NCBI GenBank assembly: GCA_030144725.1 | Contig: JASKMD010000014.1 | Coordinates: forward strand, 3,830,101-3,894,100 | From: Haematococcus lacustris | Lineage: Eukaryota > Chlorophyta > Chlorophyceae > Chlamydomonadales > Haematococcaceae | DNA: 64,000 nt | Reading direction: 5' to 3' | Part shown: one piece after another, positions 19,701 to 28,700 of the stretch | How positions within the stretch are numbered: the stretch's first letter is position 1 | Layout: each line of letters starts with the position of its first letter | Made by a program: the position numbers and the translations under genes | Notes under the pieces: model-generated | Database searches by the model: none | What the model was told of the DNA's origin: nothing | Seen by the model: only the letters and a program-made list of their open reading frames with translations

Positions 19701-22700
19701 CAGCGAGTGGGGCATGCCACCCACAGGGAAGACGGGGAACAGCCTAGTGATGGCCACCCGCAAGAAGCGACGTGACATGATTATATGCTGGACGAGCACC
19801 CAGAACGGATATGGGTTGCATCCTTGGGAAGGAGAGGGAGGAGATGGTGGTGGGATGGGTGAGCGAAGGCTGGGGGGGGGCACTGCGATGTCAGGGGGGA
19901 TGTCAGGCTGGGAGATGGTGGGAGGGGTGGAGAGGGGGGTATAGAGGGCTGCAGGGTATTAGGTGTGCCCGTTTGACCTGCAACAAACACAGGGCATGCT
20001 AGCGGTTAGGTCGGGTCTTAAGGGACATGTCGTGTGATTGCAAGAGTGTGGACAGGGAGGCTGTGGTGTGTAGGGGAGTGGGGAGGCAAACGTTGACATG
20101 ACCATGCTTGCACAAGACCTATGCAATAGTGGGACATGTAAGCTACGGCAGAGAGGGACCAGAACATCTACCTGCCCCTTCAGCCTTCTGCTCTAGGCTG
20201 TTTGTTCATGGCTACACCTTGCATCAACGTCTGGTACCCTCTATAGGGGGTGTACTAGGTGTTGGTTGTGTGCTGACCGACCACTCACCACGCTCGCGCC
20301 CCACACATACTTGCCACTGAACCTGATGCCTGCAGGGCAAGGGCACAACATTCGGTTGAAAACCACGAGCATCATCATGAAGGGTGAAGTGTATGATGTA
20401 GGGTGAAGTGACAACTTGCCTGGCGGACGATCTCTGTTGAACCCCTGGCTATACTAACAATGCTCTTAACGAGCAAGTCAGGCCATCGGCGAAGGTAAAG
20501 ATCTGCAATCCGGCAAGACAACGCCTTGCGACATCGCACCTGGCCTAGTGTACAAGTGACATCCGGATCTTGCAAGCCTGCAAGCCGCGACAGGCCATAG
20601 ATCGCGTTGGGCCACCTAAGCCGCCTAGCTACCTCAGGCACTTGAAATGGCTTGTTCTCGCCCTGACCAGCCCGTATGTGACTGGCTTGTGTCTTGTGAG
20701 ACGTGCGATGCCTTCTGCGATTGCGTAAACTTCAAAACTTCGCTAACCAACAAGTCACGTCCATCAACATAGCGCTGGGCCCCGTCTTGCACGTTGTGAC
20801 CTGTCCTGAAAGGTAGAGGCTTAACGTAGAGATCTGCCACAGCCGCATGCAAACTTGCGGGCTTGCATGCTTGCACGCTTGCGGCTTGCACGGGCTACGG
20901 ACTATACTTGTTCTGAATGAAATATGCCACCGTGCGGATGCCACAGTGCGAACACATGTGTGAGCAAGTTTGCGAGCTTGTAATTTAGGATGCAAAAACT
21001 GAACACTACTGAACGCCGCCCAGCCCCACACAGTAAACCGACCCCTGGTAGTAGGACGGCTGTAACTCTGCACTCGCTGCGCCAAATTTAATGCTAGCTG
21101 GCTCAGTATGTAGCCAACCCAGCCAGCTACCTTTCACCCACCCAGCCATACACCGAGTAGGCCGTGCACAACAAAGCGTCAAAGTTTGTGATTCAAATTT
21201 GAGCCGTAGCGGAGCATGCAGTCATCGCTGCGACCGCCCGCGTCGCTCAGGCTGCTCTACATGGGCATGCGCGTCGGTATCAGCAGTCGGATCGGAAAGC
21301 GTATGCGGCAATGTGGCAATGAGCCCACCTTCCCCCCATACCTGCAGGGCAATGCCACAGCTCGACCAATTTGACTAACAGCATGCTACTTACTAGGTTA
21401 AGCTCCTCTCAGACATTGTTACAAACGCTCATACTCAGCTTAGCCAAAAGCTCACTTTGGTCGGTGACCCCCAACTCCCTTAGCCGATCTCAGGGCCAGG
21501 CCATGCAGTCAGTCGCACAACTCCACACCATGACCGAGTTTGGACTCGGCTCATCTGAGAGTTACACTCCCCTACATGCCATCCACCTGCGTGCAAAGTT
21601 TCATAGCTCAACTGCCACCCCACGGCCCCGTGGCCCTGATTCTGCTTGGAGAACATGATGTCACTTGGAAGATGTCAAACTGATAGAGGCCTGGGCTGTT
21701 TAACGTGCGGTTTGTTTCAAGAGACTGCGCCAATGAGTCAGAACAAACAAAGTGTGTGCCTTTTCCTGTGGGTGCAGCGCCTGCAACACAGTGCAGGACA
21801 CCGTGCAGCAGGGCCCTGCCTAACCCGGTGCTACCTTAGCCTGCCCTGCGCCGACCCAAATGCCATGTCCTGGCGCGAAGCGACCACATTTTATGTCCTG
21901 CCATCACCCCGTCCTAGCGCTGCCCTGCACGCCCGGCAGGCCTCGCCTTGCGTGTTGCCCGGACATGCCACTTGCCCTGCACAACCAGCTCACTACGCTA
22001 GCCGTAGCCATGGGGCCTCAGCGATGCCCTGGCTCACCGTGCCCTGGCCTGACCCTGTCCTCGCCGCGTGCTCTGTTCGCGGGCACATGCCCTGGCAGTA
22101 CGCGAGCAAAGCCTCCCATGGCTAGCGCTGACCTGGTCAGCTGCCGCGCACTGCCTTGCGGCTGCCCATGCCTGCCCTAACGCTCTCGACAACGCTGCAC
22201 TGCCCTGCCCGTACTGCCCTGCCCTGCCCTGCCCTGCATGCCCTGCCCTGCCCTGCCCTGCCCTGCCCTGCACCCCTGCCCTGCCCTGCCCTGCCCCCCT
22301 GCCCTGCCCTGCCCTGCCCCCCTGCCCTGCCCTGCCCTGCCCTGCCCTGCCCTGCCCTGCCCTGCCCTGCCCTGCCCTGCCCTGCCCTGCCCTGCCCTGC
22401 CCTGCCCTGCCCTGCCCTGCCCTGCCCTGCCCTGCCCTGCCCTGCCCTGCCCTGCCCTGCCCTGCCCTGCCCTGCCCTGCCCTGCCCTGCCCTGCCCTGC
22501 CCTGCCCTGCCCTGCCCTGCCCTGCCCTGCCCTGCCCTGCCCTGCCCTGCCCTGCCCTGCCCTGCCCTGCCCTGCCCTGCCCTGCCCTGCCCTGCCCTGC
22601 CCTGCCCTGCCCTGCCCTGCCCTGCCCTGCCCTGCCCTGCCCTGCCCTGCCCTGCCCTGCCCTGCCCTGCCCTGCCCTGCCCTGCCCTGCCCTGCCCTGC

Positions 22701-25700
22701 CCTGCCCTGCCCTGCCCTGCCCTGCCCTGCCCTGCCCTGCCCTGCCCTGCCCTGCCCTGCCCTGCCCTGCCCTGCCCTGCCCTGCCCTGCCCTGCCCTGC
22801 CCTGCCCTGCCCTGCCCTGCCCTGCCCTGCCCTGCCCTGCCCTGCCCTGCCCTGCCCTGCCCTGCCCTGCCCTGCCCTGCCCTGCCCTGCCCTGCCCTGC
22901 CCTGCCCTGCCCTGCCCTGCCCTGCCCTGCCCTGCCCTGCCCTGCCCTGCCCTGCCCTGCCCTGCCCTGCCCTGCCCTGCCCTGCCCTGCCCTGCCCTGC
23001 CCTGCCCTGCCCTGCCCTGCCCTGCCCTGCCCTGCCCTGCCCTGCCCTGCCCTGCCCTGCCCTGCCCTGCCCTGCCCTGCCCTGCCCTGCCCTGCCCTGC
23101 CCTGCCCTGCCCTGCCCTGCCCTGCCCTGCCCTGCCCTGCCCTGCCCTGCCCTGCCCTGCCCTGCCCTGCCCTGCCCTGCCCTGCCCTGCCCTGCCCTGC
23201 CCTGCCCTGCCCTGCCCTGCCCTGCCCTGCCCTGCCCTGCCCTGCCCTGCCCTGCCCTGCCCTGCCCTGCCCTGCCCTGCCCTGCCCTGCCCTGCCCTGC
23301 CCTGCCCTGCCCTGCCCTGCCCTGCCCTGCCCTGCCCTGCCCTGCCCTGCCCTGCCCTGCCCTGCCCTGCCCTGCCCTGCCCTGCCCTGCCCTGCCCATT
23401 AGCATCTGGTGGCGGTCCCAACCAGGCGGCCCCCCCCCAGCTGTCCATTAGTGACCGTGATGGGATGGTGCTAATCATGGCCATGCAATTGGTAAGCATC
23501 CTGCTCATCCCCCACAGCCACGAGTGGGTGCAGCTTGTTGAGCGGATCTGGAATGATCCTGGCAACAATGAGGAGATCAATGCTGAGCTTGACCGCATAT
23601 TGCAGGACATGCCTGTCCAGGAGGTAGTGCGGGTGACCTTGCAGCCAGGTCATGTGTTGGGGATGCGTGGGTATACCATCCATGCTGGGGATGTGGGCTT
23701 GCTGAACATTGCTGAACGCTACCGAACGCCAATGAACGCTTCTGAACGCCATCTGAACATTGCTGAACATGGGTGAACATGGGTGAACATGGGTGAACAT
23801 TGCTGAACACATTGTTTAACATATTGGTGAACATTGCTGAACATTGCTGAACATGGGTGAACATGGGTGAACATGGGTGAACATTGCTGAACACATTGTT
23901 TAACATATTGCTGAACATTGCTGAACATTGCTGAACAGTGCTGAACATGGGTGAACATGGGTGAACATGGGTGATCATGGGTGAACATTGCTGAACACAT
24001 TGTTTAACATATTGCTGAACATTGCTGAACATTGCTGAACATTGCTGAACAGTGCTGAACATGGGTGAACATGGGTGAACATGGGTGATCATGGGTGAAC
24101 ATTGCTGAACACATTGTTTAACATATTGCTGAACATCGCTGAACATTGCTGAACATTGCTGAACATTGCTGAACATTGCTGAACATGGGTGAACATGGGT
24201 GAACATGGGTGAACATGGGTGAACATTGCTGAACACATTGTTTAATATTATGCTGAACATTGCTGAACATTGCTGAACATTGCTGAACATGGGTGAACAT
24301 GGGTGAACATGGGTGAACAGTGCTGAACGGGCTGCTGAACATTGCTGAACATGGGTGAACATTGCTGAATGGGCGTCTGAACATTGCTGAACATTGCTGA
24401 ACATTGCTGAACAGACGCCACGGGCCGCCGAGTCTCAGCCTTTGAATTTTTTGACCTAATTTTTTTTGGGGTGACACTCCGGGTAATTAAGGCCGAGACG
24501 GCAGTTTCCGCTGAGGTATACCGCGGATAGCCCATCGCAAGGGCGACCCATCGCCGTCAATAACTCCGTCTAACTCGAAGTGGTTGAGCTGTAATCGCGG
24601 TTTCATAGTTAGTGTACCCTCCGCAGGTTCGCATATATTCTCCGCAGGGTCAGTGTGACCCTCCGCAGGGTCAGGCCTGACCCTGCGGAGGGTCACCGCT
24701 AGGCTCGCTTCCTAGGCATTTCTGACCCTGCGGAGGGTCACCGCTGGCTCATTTCCTAGGCATTTCTGACCCTGCGGAGGGTCACAGCCGGCTCATTTCC
24801 TAGGCATTTCTGACCCTGCGGAGGGTCACCGCTGGCTCATTTCCTAGGCATTTCTGACCCTGCGGAGGGTCACAGCCGGCTCATTTCCTAGGCATTTCTG
24901 ACCCTGCGGAGGGTCACAGCCGGCTCATTTCCTAGGCATTTCTGACCCTGCGGAGGGTCACAGCTGGCTCATTTCCTAGGCATTTCTGACCCTGCGGAGG
25001 GTCACAGCCGGCTCATTTCCTAGGCATTTCTGACCCTGCGGAGGGTCACAGCTGGCTCATTTCCTAGGCATTTCTGACCCTGCGGAGGGTCACAGCCGGC
25101 TCATTTCCTAGGCATTTCTGACCCTGCGGAGGGTCACCGCTGGCTCATTTCCTAGGCATTTCTGACCCTGCGGAGGGTCACAGCTGGCTCATTTCCTAGG
25201 CATTTTTGACCCTGCGGAGGGTCACAGCTGGCTCATTTCCTAGGCATTACTTGCACATGTCTCAACGTTAACACAACTCGCAACACCTCGCTTAGGCACT
25301 ACCAAACATACGTCTCCACGCTCAAACACTTCACAACAACTCGCAAAGATACAGCAAAGTACATGTCATCACGTTGAAACACCTCGACACACCTCCGCAA
25401 AACACATGTCTCGACATCCAAACACCCCGCAACACCTCACTACGCTACTCCTTAGCACATGTCTCGATGCACCATCACCCCGCGGCACCTCCCTACAGAA
25501 ATGCCAAGCAAATGCATTGATGCACTACCGCCTTGCAACACCTTCATATAAGGTGACAAGTGACAACAACACCACACCAACAATAACACCACCACCACCA
25601 CACCACCACACCACCTTGGGCATGGCATGACTAGAGTAGGCTGGCTGCTACTACTTGCGTGCGCTCCATGCTGCCCGCCCAAGGCTGGCCTTTAGGGAGG

Positions 25701-28700
25701 GGGGAAGTAGACGGGGTGGCGGACTGGGAGGTGGTGGTGGTGGTGGTGGGACAGGAGAGGGAAGGAGGAAGGGGCCGAAAGGCAGGAGGGTTACCGTCAA
25801 ACCTTCAACAACAAGGGGTGGGCTGGCGGTTACTGCCCCATAGCACCCAACTCCTGGCTGCTGGGCCATGCTTGCTGTGGGCAAACACCTCTAATCGGGC
25901 TGGGCTGGGCTCCAGGCTGGGCTGGGCTGGGCTGGGCTGAAGGAGGGGAGGTGGCTGCCCGCTCCAGGCTGCTCGCTCCAGGTTGCCCGTTCCAGGCTGC
26001 TACGCCAAGGGCTGCAAGGTGGGGTAGGGAAGGTGAGACGGTGGAGGGAAGGCTGCAAGGTGAGACGGGGGAGGGAAGGGGGAAGGGGCAAGGGGGCAAT
26101 GGGCAGTAGTTCGACCATCAGACCTGCAGCCAACAAGAGGCAACCTTGCACTTAGGCTGGGCATTGGCGACCACTCATGTGCAGGGGCTGGCCACTTACA
26201 CTATTGCTCCATGTCATGCCTTGCTGACTCCATGCTGGCTCCTTGTTTAAACCTGTCCTTGCTACACCTGTCATGCACCAGCTGTCGACATCTGCACGCA
26301 AACATTTGCTAGCAAGCTGATGAACACAAACATGCATGACCAGAACAGGGCAGGCTAGGCTGACACCACCATCGCAAGTGTTCAACACCAAGACAAGGGA
26401 CAGGGAGGGGAGGGTGGGACAGGGAGGGGACGGGGGAGGGAGGGGACGGGGGAGGGAGGGAGAGGTGGGTGGGTGAGGTGAGGGAGGGAGGTGAGGTGAG
26501 GGGAGGGGAGGGGAGGGGAGGGGAGGGGAGGGGAGGGGAGGGGAGGGGAGGGGAGGGGAGGGGAGGCAGCTCAGGAGGGAGTGGGAGGGAGGGGTGGGGC
26601 AGGGCAGGGAGGGTGATCGGTGCAGTGGTGCGTTGTACTGGGCAGGGAGGGAGGGAGGGAGGGAGGGAGGGAGGGAGGGAGGGAGGGAGGGAGGGAGGGA
26701 GGGAGGGAGGGAGGGAGGGAGGGAGGGAGGGAGGGAGGGAGGGAGGGAGGGAGGGAGGGAGGGAGGGAGGGAGGGAGGGAGGGAGGGAGGGAGGGAGGGA
26801 GGGAGGGAGGGAGGGAGGGAAGGTCCCTCAGACCTGCAGCAAACTCCGTTAGACCTGCAGCAAACACAGGACATGCTAGCTGGCAAGGCTGTGTAGGCTA
26901 AGTAATGAGGGCCACTGAGGGGCGGAAGGCGGCCACTCACCACTTGCTCCATGCTTCGTGCTCACCTCCATGCTCCATCCTCATTGGCTTGTACCTTTGT
27001 AGTGGGACGTGGTGGTGAAAGTGGGGGAGGGAGGGGATGTGTAGGAGGACCTGCGGCAAGAGGGTGACATGTGTGTCAGTCAGTGCTATTGCAAGGTGTT
27101 GCGAATCGTTGCATTGCAGTGCACTGCGAGGTGTTGCGTTGCGTTAAATGTTGCGTTGCGATAAATTGCGATGCGTTGAGTTGTACTGCGTTGCGATCTT
27201 GAGGCTGGCTGCTACGTCTGCGAGGCCTGAGGGCCGCTAGCTGCATGCGAGGGTGGCTGCGAAGTACTGTGCTACGTGTCTGCAAACTTGGCTGGGAGGT
27301 TGGCCGCTATAGAACGTGGCTGCAATGTGGCTGCCTGGCTGCGATGTGTCAAGCGAGAGTGGCTGCCTGGCTGCGATGTTATCTGCAGGAAAAGGTTGGC
27401 TGCATAGCTTGGTTCCTGGCTGCTCCTGGCTGCTAATGCCAGCTTGACGGGGCAACCTGATTTCCTTCGCGGTTCCTTCGCTTCCTTCGCGGTTCCTTTG
27501 CGAAACCTCCATGCCAGCCTCCATGCAACATAATGTTTTATATGCAACATGATGGTCCACCAACTCCCCCAACGACTGAGATTTACACTTCGGCCCGAGA
27601 GAGACATGTATTCCTCAATATTACAGCAGCCTACATACCTAGTTTCAGACCTGAAATCGTGAGCCACAGGTGACCCTCCGCAGGGTCAGGATTGCCTAGG
27701 TCGTGAGCCACAGTTGACCCTGCGGAGGGTCAGGAATGCCTAGGAAAGTGAGGCAACGGTGACCCTGCGGAGGGTCACAAAAACCTGCGGAGGGTCACGT
27801 CTGACCCTCCGCAGGGTCAGGTCACCCGCCCTTGGGGCAAGAGGAGTACTTGACCCTGCGGAGGGTCACAAAACCCTGCGGAGGGTCACGTCTGACCCTG
27901 CGGAGGGTCACAAAACCCTGCGGAGGGTCACGCCTGACCCTGCGGAGGGTCAAGTCACCCCCACTTCGGCCAAGAGGGGTACTTGACCCTCCGCAGGGTC
28001 ACCTACAAGGGGCCATAGCTCATCACTGGCTGGGACTTTTTGCATGCCACCTACTAAGTTGGGCAGCTGTAACCATCCTTTACAATCGCTCATACTCACA
28101 TTTCATGAAAGCTTACTTTGGTCACTCGGTGCCAACTCCCTTAGCCAAAATCAGGGTCACAGACCCACACCTGGTCCGGCAACTCCCCAACGACTGAGAA
28201 TTACACTTTGGCCCAAGAGAGTCTTGTACTCCCCTAGGTCACATCAGCCTACATACCAAGTTTCAGAACTGAACTCTCAAGTTTTCCAAGCCAGCCAGGC
28301 CTTAATTTGCCGGAGTGGACATGCTTACATCATAAGCTACCAACGGACAAAATATTAGCCCAAACGGCCAAAGTCGGTCCAGGGGCCTGGCTGCTAATTC
28401 CTACGAGTGACTAGCCTTTCCTTGCGTGTGTTGCATGGCATGTAGGCCCTGCTGCAGCTCACATCCGGGAGCATGTTACGCCTGATGTGTATGATCACCC
28501 GTACGCTGTGAGGATTAGCTTGGGCCTGGACTGGGTGACCATCAACAAGAAATCAGTTGGAGTGGTGGCCATGCAGGTAAGCAAGCGTCACTGCATGGTA
28601 CAGACACCTTCCTTCACTAACCACTACACCCATGCAAGTTATGCCATTTGTACCTTACTACTGCAGCCGTTGTGACTGCATGATGGTGAGCTTCAGGTGG

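Larger units (their letters stand above)
24475..28317. mobile_element. Element B: CACTC-ended transposon nested in A
   Basis: The left end CACTCCGGGTAATTAAGGCC (24475) pairs with the right end finishing GGCCTTAATTTGCCGGAGTG (28317). The flanking GA dinucleotide (24473-24474 and 28318-28319) is the target duplication. Removing B restores the A sequence seen intact at 49305-49330, where the T-run is followed directly by GAATGCTTACA. Its subterminal regions carry the TGACCCT-GCGG-AGGGTCA hairpin unit in inverted orientation (24655-25245 and 27668-28003). 27540-27660 repeats 28165-28290 directly, suggesting a duplicated right end. The interior (25250-27660) is low-complexity with no recognised gene. 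Non-autonomous. Confidence 0.8.
18633..28409. mobile_element. Element A: CACTC-ended transposon with satellite subtermini
   Basis: The left end CACTCGTAGGAATTAGCAGC (18633) is matched in inverted orientation by the right end finishing ...ATTCCTACGAGTG at 28409. Similarity continues inward for about 90 bp: both sides have CCGACTTTGG, then TTGGTAGC and TGTAAGCAT. The flanking dinucleotide AC (18631-18632 and 28410-28411) is the likely target duplication. A lies wholly inside an intron of the transposase gene (18562-28445), so it need not destroy that gene. Inside the ends come inverted satellites (18786-19590 against 23704-24413), a 1.2 kb CCTGC array and a minus-strand remnant matching the host transposase 3' end. 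It is probably a non-autonomous CACTA-type element, grossly enlarged by repeats. Without B it is about 5.9 kb. Confidence 0.8.

Noticed and set aside
22137..23610. Long open frames of CPALP and GQGRA repeats on both strands
   Set aside because: They are consequences of a 5-bp repeat without stop codons; every frame is open and no flanking gene structure supports translation.
24655..25245. CRISPR-like array of regularly spaced hairpin repeats
   Set aside because: Spacers are near-identical to each other, the locus is inside a eukaryotic transposon, and no cas genes are present. It is a 44-bp tandem repeat.
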